64,000 nucleotides of DNA. It comes from Cognaticolwellia sediminilitoris (lineage in GTDB: Bacteria; Pseudomonadota; Gammaproteobacteria; Enterobacterales; Alteromonadaceae). The stretch is from positions 62,001-126,000 of the forward strand of contig NBOG01000008.1 in the NCBI GenBank assembly GCA_002104535.1, in the 5' to 3' direction. Below are positions 1 to 9,197 of this stretch, one piece after another. The stretch's first letter is position 1. Each line of letters opens with the position of its first letter. The position numbers and the translations under genes were made by a program. The notes under the pieces were generated by a model. It searched no databases. It was not told the DNA's origin and saw only the letters and a program-made list of their open reading frames with translations.

Positions 1-1723
1 TGCCTTGGCCTATACGGTTTGGACCGCCACCTAAGATCATGATTGATTCTTTGTCGGTTGGATTAGCTTCACATTCTTCATCGTAAGTTGAGTACATGTA
101 AGCGGTATCTGAACTAAATTCTGCCGCACAGGTATCAACACGTTTGTAAACTGGGAAAATATCGGCTGCATGACGTTTTTTGCGAATTTCAGCTTCAGCA
201 ACACCAATTAAATCGGCTAAACGCGAATCAGCAAAACCTTTACGCTTTAATTGACGCAAGTATTTCGGTGTTAATACTTTTAAACCGCCTTCAGCAACTT
301 TCGCTTCTTCTAAAACAATATCTTCAATTTGAACTAAGAACCAACGGTCGATTTTGGTTAAGCGGAAAATATCGTCAACACTTAAGCCTAAACGGAATGC
401 GTCAGCGATATACCAAATACGATCAGAGCCGGCTTCTTGCAACTCATGCATTATTTTGGTTTTAGCACCAGGCTGAGTCACATCAACCATAGGGTCGAAA
501 CCATTAACGCCAACTTCTAAGCCGCGTAATGCTTTTTGTAGTGACTCTTGTTGGTTACGACCAATAGACATCACTTCACCCACTGATTTCATTTGCGTGG
601 TTAGTCTATCTTCTGCGCCAGCAAATTTTTCAAAGTTAAAGCGAGGTATTTTAGTCACAACGTAGTCGATAGTCGGCTCGAATGACGCTGGTGTTGCGCC
701 GCCGGTAATATCGTTAGTTAATTCATCAAGCGTATAACCTACCGCAAGTTTTGCCGCAATTTTAGCAATTGGGAAACCTGTTGCTTTTGAAGCAAGCGCT
801 GAAGAACGAGATACACGTGGGTTCATCTCAATAATAACCATGCGGCCAGTATCAGGACAAATACCAAACTGTACGTTTGAACCACCAGTTTCTACACCAA
901 TTTCACGTAATACCGCAATCGATGCGTTACGCATGATTTGGTATTCTTTATCAGTCAATGTTTGTGCCGGTGCTACGGTGATTGAATCACCCGTATGAAT
1001 ACCCATTGGGTCAAAGTTTTCAATCGAACAAATAATGATACAGTTATCATTTTTGTCGCGAACCACTTCCATTTCATACTCTTTCCAACCGATTAGTGAT
1101 TCATCGATTAGAAGTTCTGAGGTTGGTGAAAGGTCTAAACCACGAGTACAGATTTCAGTGAATTCTTCACGGTTATAAGCAATACCGCCGCCACTACCGC
1201 CCATAGTAAATGACGGACGAATAATACAAGGGAAACCTAAGTTTTTACTGGCAGCGTGTGCTTCTTCTAACGTATGTACAATTTCAGCACGTGGTGTTTC
1301 TAAACCAATCGCTTTCATCGCTTTATCGAAACGGCTACGGTCTTCAGCTTTATCAATCGCATCTGCTGTCGCGCCAATCATTTCGACATTAAATTCTTTT
1401 AATACGCCTTTTGCTTCAAGCTCTAGTGCACAGTTTAATGCAGTTTGACCACCCATCGTAGGTAGTACGGCACATGGACGTTCTTTCTCAATAATTTTAC
1501 GAACGACTTCCCAATGAATTGGCTCGATATAAGTAGCATCGGCCATTTCTGGATCTGTCATAATTGTTGCAGGGTTTGAGTTAACTAATACAACTCGGTA
1601 ACCTTCTTCACGCAGGGCTTTACATGCTTGTGCGCCAGAGTAATCAAACTCACAAGCTTGACCAATAACAATTGGACCAGCGCCTAAGATCAAGATAGTT
1701 TTTAAATCAGTACGTTTTGCCAT
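1..1723 (-). CDS. carB: Carbamoyl-phosphate synthase large subunit, N-terminal part (cut by window edge)
   Basis: Makes carbamoyl phosphate from bicarbonate, ATP and the ammonia delivered by CarA, for pyrimidine and arginine synthesis in the cytoplasm. The reading frame begins with ATG at 1723 ([17 protein letters not shown]) and runs open to base 1, about 574 of the roughly 1070 residues usual for the family. Visible are the first carboxyphosphate ATP-grasp domain ([35 protein letters not shown]), the oligomerisation region, and the start of the second synthetase half ([14 protein letters not shown]), where the window ends. It lies 29 bp downstream of carA on the same strand, the normal operon order. 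No frameshift is seen in the part present. Confidence 0.98.
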   Translation of the reverse strand, partial: MAKRTDLKTILILGAGPIVIGQACEFDYSGAQACKALREEGYRVVLVNSNPATIMTDPEMADATYIEPIHWEVVRKIIEKERPCAVLPTMGGQTALNCALELEAKGVLKEFNVEMIGATADAIDKAEDRSRFDKAMKAIGLETPRAEIVHTLEEAHAASKNLGFPCIIRPSFTMGGSGGGIAYNREEFTEICTRGLDLSPTSELLIDESLIGWKEYEMEVVRDKNDNCIIICSIENFDPMGIHTGDSITVAPAQTLTDKEYQIMRNASIAVLREIGVETGGSNVQFGICPDTGRMVIIEMNPRVSRSSALASKATGFPIAKIAAKLAVGYTLDELTNDITGGATPASFEPTIDYVVTKIPRFNFEKFAGAEDRLTTQMKSVGEVMSIGRNQQESLQKALRGLEVGVNGFDPMVDVTQPGAKTKIMHELQEAGSDRIWYIADAFRLGLSVDDIFRLTKIDRWFLVQIEDIVLEEAKVAEGGLKVLTPKYLRQLKRKGFADSRLADLIGVAEAEIRKKRHAADIFPVYKRVDTCAAEFSSDTAYMYSTYDEECEANPTDKESIMILGGGPNRIGQG

Positions 1724-1752
1724 TTTATAATCTCTCTTCTCTTGTCTAGGAA

Positions 1753-2898
1753 CTACGCTTTTTTAGCCGCTACGATTAAGTCGATAAAGTGGTCGAACAA
1801 TGGTGCAGCATCAGCTGGACCTGGGCTCGCTTCAGGGTGACCTTGAAAACTAAATGCCGGCTTATCGGTGCGATGAATGCCTTGAATTGAACCATCAAAT
1901 AATGATTTATGGGTCACTTTTAAGTTATCTGGTAAATTGTTTTCATCTACAGCAAAACCATGATTTTGAGCAGTGATCATGACAACATTGCGCTCAAAGT
2001 CTTTCACTGGGTGGTTGCCGCCGTGATGGCCAAATTTCATTTTAATGGTTTTAGCGCCACTCGCTAACGCCAGTAATTGGTGACCTAAACAAATACCAAA
2101 TACTGGAATATCAGTGGTTAAGAATTTTTTAATTGCGGTAATAGCATAGTCACACGGCTCTGGGTCTCCAGGGCCATTTGATAGGAAAATTCCATCGGGA
2201 TTCATCGCAAGTACTTCTTCTGCAGAAGTTTGTGCTGGTACTACGGTAAGTTTACAACCACGGTCAACCAACATACGTAAAATATTACGTTTAGCACCAA
2301 AATCGTAAGCAACGACATGAAACTGTGAGTTATCTGGAGTAACGTGACCTTTACCTAGCTGCCAACTGCCTTCTGTCCACTGATAGGCTTCTTTAGTTGA
2401 AACAACTTTAGCTAAATCCATACCTTTAAGGCCTGGAAATGCTTTGGCTTGTGCGAGTGCTTTGGCTTCTTCAGCTGAAGCGTCAGCGAAATCGCCTGCA
2501 ATAATACAACCGTTTTGAGCGCCTTTTTCACGAAGAATTCGCGTCAGCTTACGTGTGTCTATATCCGCAATGCCGAGAATATTTTTCGCTTTAAGGTAGT
2601 CACCTAAGCTTTGCTCACTGCGAAAGTTACTCGCTAATAGCGGTAAGTCACGAATCACTAAACCTTTAGCCAAAATACCATCAGACTCTTCATCTTCGCT
2701 ATTGGTACCAGTGTTACCTATATGTGGATATGTAAGAGTAACAATTTGCTCTGCATAAGAGGGGTCCGTCAGAATTTCTTGGTAACCTGTCATTGAAGTA
2801 TTGAATACTACTTCACCAACAGCCGCCCCTTCTGCACCGATAGCGGTGCCTTTAAATACAGTGCCGTCTTCAAGCACTAACATGGCAGATTTAGTCAA
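1753..2898 (-). CDS. carA: Carbamoyl-phosphate synthase small (glutaminase) subunit
   Basis: Glutamine amidotransferase subunit that hydrolyses glutamine and channels ammonia to CarB. At 381 residues it has the usual length. The N-terminal half is the CarA-specific domain ([24 protein letters not shown]). The C-terminal half is a class I amidotransferase with the nucleophile Cys270 in FGICLGHQ and the His354/Glu356 pair in [11 protein letters not shown], so the triad is complete. It is the first gene of carAB; the ATG at 2898 follows a GGAGG-like stretch (TAACGGAGG). The 335 bp upstream leader is the likely place for control by arginine and pyrimidines, but I could not identify an ArgR or PurR site with confidence. 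Confidence 0.98.
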   Translation of the reverse strand: MTKSAMLVLEDGTVFKGTAIGAEGAAVGEVVFNTSMTGYQEILTDPSYAEQIVTLTYPHIGNTGTNSEDEESDGILAKGLVIRDLPLLASNFRSEQSLGDYLKAKNILGIADIDTRKLTRILREKGAQNGCIIAGDFADASAEEAKALAQAKAFPGLKGMDLAKVVSTKEAYQWTEGSWQLGKGHVTPDNSQFHVVAYDFGAKRNILRMLVDRGCKLTVVPAQTSAEEVLAMNPDGIFLSNGPGDPEPCDYAITAIKKFLTTDIPVFGICLGHQLLALASGAKTIKMKFGHHGGNHPVKDFERNVVMITAQNHGFAVDENNLPDNLKVTHKSLFDGSIQGIHRTDKPAFSFQGHPEASPGPADAAPLFDHFIDLIVAAKKA

Positions 2899-3233
2899 TT
2901 TAACCTCCGTTAAGAAGAAAGAATATTAAGGGCAAAACAACTAATTTTTTACCCTTAACGATAAAAGCGATACGCACAAAAAATGCCAAAAACTTCAGCT
3001 TGTTCATCATGAACTGCAAATTTTTGACAAAATCCACTTATTCTACGCTTGAATGCTTCTTTCGTCTAGTGATAATTGTAAAAACTCTCTGTTTTTGGCG
3101 AAATCGTTACAAAGACGCCAAAAGCACTACTTTACTACATAAAACCCTAACCAATTAGTCAGGTTTTTGAATTTATAAAAATGACTTAATGACACTACAT
3201 TTAGTCATTTTATTGCCAGCCGACTCTTCGTTA
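2899..3233. promoter_or_regulatory. carA leader / dapB-carA intergenic region
   Basis: 335 bp without a gene. It holds a 13-base palindrome GTTCATCATGAAC near 3003-3015, a stem with arms TTTTGGCG (3093-3100) and CGCCAAAA (3116-3123), and the dapB terminator hairpin at its far end. These are the only structures I see; one may be an operator for carAB. No clear ARG box was found. Confidence 0.4.
3178..3211 (-). terminator. Rho-independent terminator of dapB
   Basis: Arms AAAATGACT and AGTCATTTT, extended after one mismatch by AATG/CATT, around a six-base loop. Read on the minus strand it ends in a T run and sits just past the dapB stop. Confidence 0.75.
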
Positions 3234-4040
3234 TTAGTCTTTTAAGCCTAATACGTCTTGCATATCATAATAACCAGCATCTGCTTCACTTAACCAAAAT
3301 GCCGCTCGCATTGCTCCTAAAGCAAATGTCATTCGAGAGCTTGCTTTATGGGTTAACTCAAGGCGTTCACCAAGATCAGCAAAATAAGCCGTATGTTCAC
3401 CCACAATATCCCCTGCACGTACAGTGGCAAAACCTATGGTATTTGGATCTCTTTCATCAGTGATGCCTTCTCGGCCATAGACAGCAACTTTGTTTAAATC
3501 ACGACCTAGAGTATCAGCAATCACTTGGCCCATTTTTACTGCTGTGCCCGACGGAGCGTCTTTTTTAAATCGGTGGTGCGCTTCGAAAATTTCTATATCA
3601 GTATAGTCGCCAATAGCCTTGGCCGTAATTTCTAGCAATTTAAATAATAAATTCACGCCAACACTGGTGTTTGGTGCCAATATAACCGGAATGTTTTCAC
3701 CCGCAGCTTTAATGGTTTCAACTTGTTGATCGGAAAAACCAGTGGTACCAATAACAAGGGCTTTATTATGTTGCTGACACCACTTTAGATGCTCAAGTGT
3801 CGAGTCAATTGAAGTAAAATCAATTAACACATCGGCCGCAAGCAAGGTTTGATAATCTGTTGTCGTTTGCTGACCGATTGCACCAATACCTGCAATTTCG
3901 CCCAAATCAAAATTTTCAAATGATGAGCCTTTACGAACACTGCCACCAACAAGCTCAATCGACTTATGCTCAAAAGCGGCTTGTATTAAATTACGGCCCA
4001 TGCGCCCGCTGCATCCTAAAATAGCTACTTTCACTTTCAT
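3234..4040 (-). CDS. dapB: 4-hydroxy-tetrahydrodipicolinate reductase
   Basis: Second step of the lysine/diaminopimelate branch: NAD(P)H-dependent reduction of hydroxytetrahydrodipicolinate. 268 residues, typical length. The N-terminal Rossmann motif [11 protein letters not shown] binds the cofactor; the family signature [15 protein letters not shown] (about residues 153-167) carries the catalytic His and Lys. The adjacent GTTGFS and APNTSVGVN segments also match the family. It is the second gene of a pair, 12 bp after an NTF2-like gene, and ends at a hairpin terminator. Confidence 0.97.
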   Translation of the reverse strand: MKVKVAILGCSGRMGRNLIQAAFEHKSIELVGGSVRKGSSFENFDLGEIAGIGAIGQQTTTDYQTLLAADVLIDFTSIDSTLEHLKWCQQHNKALVIGTTGFSDQQVETIKAAGENIPVILAPNTSVGVNLLFKLLEITAKAIGDYTDIEIFEAHHRFKKDAPSGTAVKMGQVIADTLGRDLNKVAVYGREGITDERDPNTIGFATVRAGDIVGEHTAYFADLGERLELTHKASSRMTFALGAMRAAFWLSEADAGYYDMQDVLGLKD

Positions 4041-4052
4041 GACTACTGCTTC

Positions 4053-4499
4053 CTACTCACTAATGTTACAAGGGATGTTATAAAAAATATTCAAAGGGGT
4101 GTTCAATTCTATTGACCGACTCAATTCTTGCGAAACAACATTAAAAATTCGCCACTGCCCATCTTCCATGGCTAAGTGATAAAAAGCGCTAAAGTCGGTA
4201 AATACTTGCTCGTTAGCATCAATAAACTGCCAATCAACACAAGCTAATATCAATTTATCGTTCAAGTGGCTAAAACTAGCCTTTAACGCGATAAATCTAA
4301 CTATATTTGCATGATTAAGTACGGTGAATATATCAATAAATTCACCTGCAAATGCTTTAGCACTATCAATCAATACTACTCTATCTGGCGTATGCAAAGT
4401 ACACGGTAATTGATAACAGCGTTGTATATCTGCCATGTTTTGCTGATGAAACGCTGCTACATAGCGCTGAAAAAGTTGCTCTATCGCTAATTGTGACAT
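4053..4499 (-). CDS. NTF2/SnoaL-like protein of unknown function
   Basis: 148 residues with no signal peptide or membrane segment. The pattern of an N-terminal helix (IEQLFQRYVAAFHQQN), a following Cys/Tyr-rich turn and later beta strands (ACVDWQFID, FYHLAMEDGQWRIFNVVS) is that of the cone-shaped NTF2/SnoaL fold, which serves as a small-molecule pocket or a dimerisation module. I cannot name a substrate. It stands 12 bp upstream of dapB in the same direction, so the two are probably co-transcribed; whether it has a role in lysine synthesis is unknown. Confidence 0.75.
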   Translation of the reverse strand: MSQLAIEQLFQRYVAAFHQQNMADIQRCYQLPCTLHTPDRVVLIDSAKAFAGEFIDIFTVLNHANIVRFIALKASFSHLNDKLILACVDWQFIDANEQVFTDFSAFYHLAMEDGQWRIFNVVSQELSRSIELNTPLNIFYNIPCNISE

Positions 4500-4560
4500 G
4501 TTAAAACTTACTCAAACGTTGTGGCCAATTAATAGTAAAACTTTTAAATTAAGCTTATAA

Positions 4561-4584
4561 AAAAGCCCTCAACTGAGGGCTTTT
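4561..4584 (-). terminator. Rho-independent terminator of fklB
   Basis: Perfect hairpin with arms AAAAGCCCTC and GAGGGCTTTT and a four-base loop, followed on the minus strand by a T run. It lies 15 bp past the fklB stop. Confidence 0.9.
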
Positions 4585-4598
4585 AAAATAAAATCTTA

Positions 4599-5222
4599 TT
4601 AACTAACGATGGTTAGTAATTCAACTTCAAAAACTAACGTTGCGTACGGAGGAATTGCACCTTGAGAGCCACGCTCACCGTAAGCTAAGTTATAAGGAAC
4701 ATATAAACGCCACTTAGAACCTTCTGTCATTAACTGTAACGCTTCAGTCCAACCAGCAATTACGCCACCGACTGGAAATTCAGCAGGTTGACCGCGTTCA
4801 ACAGAGCTATCAAAGATATCACCGTTGATGAATGTACCGTGGTAGTGAGTACGAACAGTGCTAGCAGCGGTAGGCTTTTCGCCGTCGCCTGTTGCTAATA
4901 CTTCGTATTGTAAACCTGATTCAGTAACCGTTACTTCATCACGCTTTGCGTTTTCTGCTAAGAAAGCTTCGCCTTCAGCTGATTTTTCTTTTGCTTCTGC
5001 TTGCTCTAGCTCTTGCATCTTTTTAGATACAATACCAAATGCTTCGTTAAGCTCTTCATCTGATACTTGGCTTGCAGTGTTTGCAATTGCATCAGCTAAG
5101 CCTGCTTGTACAGCAGTTACGTCAAAATCTTTAAAAGGATTGTTACGTAATTGGTCACCTAATTGACGACCTACACCGTAACTTACGCGTTGTTCGATAG
5201 TTTCAAATTTATTCTCAGACAT
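4599..5222 (-). CDS. fklB: FKBP-type peptidyl-prolyl cis-trans isomerase (FKBP22/FklB-like)
   Basis: Catalyses proline isomerisation during protein folding. 207 residues, close to E. coli FklB. Residues 1-100 form the helical dimerisation domain (VSYGVGRQLGDQL, then a Glu/Lys-rich helix). The C-terminal FKBP domain has the expected active-site segments HYHGTFINGDIFDSS, GVIAGWTEALQLM, GSKWRLYVP and the aromatic LAYGERG loop. There is no signal peptide, so it is probably cytoplasmic. Single-gene unit with its own terminator. Confidence 0.95.
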   Translation of the reverse strand: MSENKFETIEQRVSYGVGRQLGDQLRNNPFKDFDVTAVQAGLADAIANTASQVSDEELNEAFGIVSKKMQELEQAEAKEKSAEGEAFLAENAKRDEVTVTESGLQYEVLATGDGEKPTAASTVRTHYHGTFINGDIFDSSVERGQPAEFPVGGVIAGWTEALQLMTEGSKWRLYVPYNLAYGERGSQGAIPPYATLVFEVELLTIVS

Positions 5223-5381
5223 TATTTAATCTTCACATTTATTGATACGATAAAAATTCGCGATAGAATAGCATAAAGTTCACTCGCTCTGAAGTGCCTG
5301 TATGGCTAATTTTGTTATTTATTATATTTTTTTTGATCTTTACAATAGATCCAATCGCTTAGTTTAAATATTGCTGTGCTA

Positions 5382-6356
5382 TCAGTAATTCGCTTTTATT
5401 TTTTCGTAGCATTGGCTTAATACTGGCGTTGATAGATTAAGTTTCTCGACTATGGTCATAGGATAAGCGATGAGTACGTCGAACTCTGAATTGTTTCCGG
5501 CGACTAAATCACGTTGCATCGAGGTCACACTACTATCAGGTAAACGAGATAAAAATCTTAAGGTTTCTTTAATGTGCTTCTCGCCTATGCTTACGCCTAA
5601 TTTGCACGCGATGTCAGCATATTCATTGACAATTCTCTCTAATAAAAAAGCGATATGACTTTTTGAACGTATTTCACCAAGATTTAACTTTCTTGCCGCC
5701 GCTAATGCGCCCCATGCTGCAACAAGCATGTATTTTCGCCATAACGCTAATTTAATGTCACTGGTTACACCGACACTAATACCGGCTAATTTTAAACTTT
5801 TCGCAATAGCACTTAATACCGCGGTTTCCTCAGCCGTTTCTTCAACATTTGTCGCTACTGTACTATTAACTGTTAACGGTTTTGGATAAACACCCAAAGT
5901 AATATGCGGCTTTGCACCAGTATGATTGATCACACCTTCGATTGTTTTCTCAGAGATAATTTTTGCCAAGCCGCCAAATATATTTTCCATAGCGATACCC
6001 TGCTCTTGCATAACTTCAACGGCGTTAACGCCATTTAGTAATGGTATAACTCGGGTATTTTTCATTATTAAAGGTTTAATTTGTGTAATTGCAGTCTGTA
6101 ATTGATAAGACTTAACACAAAGAAAAACAACATCGGCTGGTGTTGCTAAGCTGTTTGGCGTTAAGTTTTCACCATCGACTACTTTAACCTGACTTAACTG
6201 GACATCACCTTCAATGCTTTTAATGGTTAATCCGGATGTTTGCATTGTTTTAAATTGCTGGTTACGAGCAACAAAGGTAACATTTTCACCATGCTGCATT
6301 AAACGACCACCAAAATAACCGCCAACAGCCCCGCAACCAAAAATAACAAAATGCAT
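5382..6356 (-). CDS. 2-dehydropantoate 2-reductase family protein (PanE/ApbA-like)
   Basis: NADPH-dependent ketopantoate reductase family; the likely reaction is ketopantoate to pantoate for coenzyme A synthesis. The Rossmann motif IFGCGAVGGYFGGRL begins at residue 5, and the C-terminal helical domain carries the family's KLALWRKYML segment (with the conserved Lys) and SSVTSMQRDLVAGNNSE. I chose the ATG at 6356, which follows AGGAAGAG at good spacing; the frame could be extended to a TTG at 6377. A short insert rich in Thr/Glu/Val at about residues 165-180 is unusual. This branch contains paralogues of unproven substrate, so the PanE assignment is tentative. Confidence 0.85.
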   Translation of the reverse strand: MHFVIFGCGAVGGYFGGRLMQHGENVTFVARNQQFKTMQTSGLTIKSIEGDVQLSQVKVVDGENLTPNSLATPADVVFLCVKSYQLQTAITQIKPLIMKNTRVIPLLNGVNAVEVMQEQGIAMENIFGGLAKIISEKTIEGVINHTGAKPHITLGVYPKPLTVNSTVATNVEETAEETAVLSAIAKSLKLAGISVGVTSDIKLALWRKYMLVAAWGALAAARKLNLGEIRSKSHIAFLLERIVNEYADIACKLGVSIGEKHIKETLRFLSRLPDSSVTSMQRDLVAGNNSEFDVLIAYPMTIVEKLNLSTPVLSQCYEKIKANY

Positions 6357-6476
6357 CACTCTTCCTTTAAATCTCAATAATATTTCGAGTTTATCATGAA
6401 GATATAAAAATGGTCAGCCGCTTAGGACTAAAACAATCGCAATACCCTAATAAAAGTAATTTGTGATACCTATAAT

Positions 6477-6499
6477 TTCAACTAAACTAGTTAGTTGAA
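6477..6499. promoter_or_regulatory. Palindrome upstream of the MbnH/MbnP-like operon
   Basis: Perfect 9-bp arms TTCAACTAA and TTAGTTGAA around ACTAG. It lies about 190 bp before the first operon gene in a 330-bp gap that otherwise shows nothing I recognise. The size and symmetry suit a regulator-binding site; no T run follows, so a terminator is less likely. Confidence 0.45.
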
Positions 6500-6686
6500 C
6501 TCAGCTGTTTCACTTATATATAGGTAACACAGCCTTCAGCACCACATTGACCATGAACTTAGCAAGAGCATAGCTAGTATTAAATAAACAGGCAGCCGTT
6601 TTATATCAATAGTACGAGGTAATGTTTACCTGTTTTATGCGTTTGTTCAAAATATTAAACAAACAAATAATTAAAGGGACATTAAC

Positions 6687-8060
6687 ATGAGTAACACATT
6701 ACTAATTGCCTTAGCCATTGTCATTCTTAGCGGCTGTAGCGAACCAAGTAAAACTACCAATATTGCAGCTACGGATATAACTGAAACGCGTAGCAAAGCA
6801 CTTATCGAAAAAGACAACTCAGAAAACAGTGGAGTTAACATTGAAGAAACACAAGCAATGGTCTTACTGAGTGGCCTACCAACTTTAGGTACAACCGATA
6901 GTATTGCTATTATTGAATTAGATCCTGAATCTGACAATTTCGGCGACATACTTTATGACTACCCCCTTCCCAAGCTTGATGCTCCTATGCATCATTTATA
7001 TTACAGCCCAACTGGGCGGTTATATGCCACGGGGCTAGGCTCTCAGTGTAGCTTGGCTGAAATCGAACTAGTGAGAAACGCTAAAGCAGAGCCTATAATT
7101 AACAACTTCGAATGTCTGAACACCAATGGGCAAAATGTTGGTGAAGATATCATGTGGCATAATGTTAATGGTGAATTAACTATGTTCGTTACTTTTATGG
7201 GTGGTTCCGATTTAAGTCAAGTTGACACCGGTACAATCGGCGTTTTTAACGCTCAAAATAACCAAGTAATAAAAATTATTGAAGCAAGAGAGTCACAAGT
7301 AGAGCCAGGGCAGCCTTACATTAAGTTTCCACATGGCATTTCAGCCTACAAAGATAGAATGGTGGTTACCTCTTCCACACACCCCACCATCCCGACAGAA
7401 GTTGGCAATACCATCACCATTATCGACTTGAACACTTTAGAGCCTATTGAAACTATAGTTATTGAAGATGCTAAACCCGTAGGCTTCCCTTCTTCTCCTG
7501 TTGAAGTACTTTTCGTTCGCCCCAGCATTGTCGAAAATGTAAAGCCGGCTATTTTGGTTAACACCTTATTTGGCTTTGAGACTTGGAAAGTGCCTTACAA
7601 TGAGCAAACTAAAACCTTTAGTGCACCAGAAAAATTATATGACGGTGCTACCTCTGGCACAGCGGTTCCGTTAGAGTTTTATGGTAATAATGATGAACTA
7701 TTTATCAGCCATGGCGTACCCGGTATTGTCAAACGCTATGACCTCAAACAACTGCCCAATTTAGTTTCTTCAGGTGAAGATATAAAAGCTGAAAGTGGCG
7801 CTCATCACATGATATTTTACAAAACAGCATCTGGACGAAAACTAATTGCGATACAAAACAATTTATTAAATTTAGGTGATGCTAAAGACGATGACCCGAC
7901 CGATATAGATTTTCTTGTTAAGTTGAACCATCATTCCGTTACGGTACATGACCTGGAAACTGGTGAGCGACTTGGTGAAATTAATTTTAAAGAAAAATAC
8001 AAAAAAGGCATCGACAACATTGAAGCCTTATTTGGCTCTGGCTTCACACATCACCATTAA
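6687..8060 (+). CDS. Beta-propeller-like lipoprotein of the MbnH/MbnP-like operon
   Basis: 457 residues. The start MSNTLLIALAIVILSGCSE has a lipobox (LSGC) with the acylated Cys at 17, so it should be anchored in the envelope facing the periplasm or the surface. The rest is beta-rich with repeated propeller-blade-like strands (LYYSPTGRLYATGLG, VGEDIMWHNVNG, MVVTSSTHPTIPT, ELFISHGVPGIVKRYD, VTVHDLETGERLGEI), resembling YncE/selenium-binding-protein-type propellers. Histidine clusters (MHHLYY, AHHMIFY, NHHSVTVHD and a C-terminal THHH) could bind metal; this is inference. An ATG with AAAGGGAC upstream fits the start. The diheme peroxidase gene follows after 6 bp, so they are surely one operon. 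Exact function unknown. Confidence 0.7.
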   Translation: MSNTLLIALAIVILSGCSEPSKTTNIAATDITETRSKALIEKDNSENSGVNIEETQAMVLLSGLPTLGTTDSIAIIELDPESDNFGDILYDYPLPKLDAPMHHLYYSPTGRLYATGLGSQCSLAEIELVRNAKAEPIINNFECLNTNGQNVGEDIMWHNVNGELTMFVTFMGGSDLSQVDTGTIGVFNAQNNQVIKIIEARESQVEPGQPYIKFPHGISAYKDRMVVTSSTHPTIPTEVGNTITIIDLNTLEPIETIVIEDAKPVGFPSSPVEVLFVRPSIVENVKPAILVNTLFGFETWKVPYNEQTKTFSAPEKLYDGATSGTAVPLEFYGNNDELFISHGVPGIVKRYDLKQLPNLVSSGEDIKAESGAHHMIFYKTASGRKLIAIQNNLLNLGDAKDDDPTDIDFLVKLNHHSVTVHDLETGERLGEINFKEKYKKGIDNIEALFGSGFTHHH

Positions 8061-8066
8061 TCCCTA

Positions 8067-9197
8067 ATGAAAGTCAGCACAATAGTTGTCACTATCGCTG
8101 TTATATTTATAGCGTTAGCGGCCACTATTTACTCTCTACAAAATAGAGCACCGAACACACACCCAATCGAATTCACTGCACCTTTTGTTTTCGGCCGCTT
8201 TAATGTTCCAGTCGATAATCCTTTAACTCAAGAGTCTGTTTTACTTGGTAGAAGGCTTTTTTACGACCCCATATTGTCTAGTAACAATCAAGTATCTTGC
8301 GCAACTTGTCATAAACAAGCCTTAGCGTTTACCGATGGTTTAAAGACATCAATCGGTGTCTCAGGGATCCCGCTTAAATTTAATGCCATGAGCCTGGCAA
8401 ATTTAATGTGGGGACCTCGGCATTTTTTTTGGGATGGTCGTGTTTCATCTTTAGAAGCGCAAGCGATAGAGCCAATCAAACATGTTAATGAAATGGCGCG
8501 CGATTTAGAGCAATTGATCATTGATTTAAATAATGATGAACTTTACAAAAAACTCTTTAAAAAAGCTTATGGCGAAATTAGCGAAAAAAGCATAGCTAAA
8601 GCCTTAGCTAACTTTCAACGAACCCTGATTTCGGCAAATTCACGATATGATCAATATTTACGTGGTGAAATTTCGCTTAGCCCATTAGAGAATCAAGGGC
8701 GCAAGCTTTTTATGGCGCATCCTGATACTAAAGTGGTGTTACGTGGCGGAAATTGTATTGATTGTCATAGTCAGTTTCTAACGAGCGGATTTGGTAGTAA
8801 ATTTGATGGCTTTAGTAATAACGGCTTAGATAATGACCAAACTCTACAAGAAGGCTTATTTATATTAACTCAAAATGAAGCACATAGAGGCTTATTTAAA
8901 GCTCCAACCCTCAGAAACATTGCAGTTACTGCACCCTATATGCATGACGGCCGCTTTACCACTTTGGAGGAAGTTTTAGCACATTACAATGGTGGTATTA
9001 AACGCAGTAAAACCCTGAGTCCATTAATAATTGAAGCTGATAATATTGCCAAAACACAACTCGATCACATCAGCTTAAACCTCAATGATAATGAAATAAC
9101 CGCTATTATCGCATTCTTACATACGTTAACTGATGACGAATTCTTAACGAATAGTGCATTTTCAAATCCATTTATGGCAGATACTAGTGATGACTAA
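8067..9197 (+). CDS. Diheme cytochrome c peroxidase / MauG family enzyme, MbnH-like
   Basis: 376 residues with an N-terminal membrane or signal segment (4-22), hence periplasmic. Two c-type heme sites are present: C78-A-T-C-H82 and C230-I-D-C-H234. The segment FWDGRVSSLEAQAIEPI (about 121-137) contains the Trp that lies between the hemes in this superfamily, and KAPTLRNIAVTAPYMHDGRF (278-297) is the C-terminal signature. Family members either reduce hydrogen peroxide (CcpA type) or oxidise protein tryptophans (MauG, MbnH). The next gene encodes an MbnP-like protein, so the MbnH role, oxidising Trp in its partner to kynurenine, is favoured. The MbnP-like gene starts inside the end of this one. 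Confidence 0.9.
   Translation: MKVSTIVVTIAVIFIALAATIYSLQNRAPNTHPIEFTAPFVFGRFNVPVDNPLTQESVLLGRRLFYDPILSSNNQVSCATCHKQALAFTDGLKTSIGVSGIPLKFNAMSLANLMWGPRHFFWDGRVSSLEAQAIEPIKHVNEMARDLEQLIIDLNNDELYKKLFKKAYGEISEKSIAKALANFQRTLISANSRYDQYLRGEISLSPLENQGRKLFMAHPDTKVVLRGGNCIDCHSQFLTSGFGSKFDGFSNNGLDNDQTLQEGLFILTQNEAHRGLFKAPTLRNIAVTAPYMHDGRFTTLEEVLAHYNGGIKRSKTLSPLIIEADNIAKTQLDHISLNLNDNEITAIIAFLHTLTDDEFLTNSAFSNPFMADTSDD

Noticed and set aside
268-465. Short plus-strand ORF inside carB
   Set aside because: It lies fully opposite the conserved carB coding sequence and has no ribosome site or known motif.
2899-3177. ARG box in the carA leader
   Set aside because: Only half-matches to the consensus; the best (near 3170) overlaps the dapB terminator.
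4858-5166. 102-codon ORF opposite fklB
   Set aside because: Ser-rich shadow of the FKBP gene, whose protein is well conserved; no independent support.
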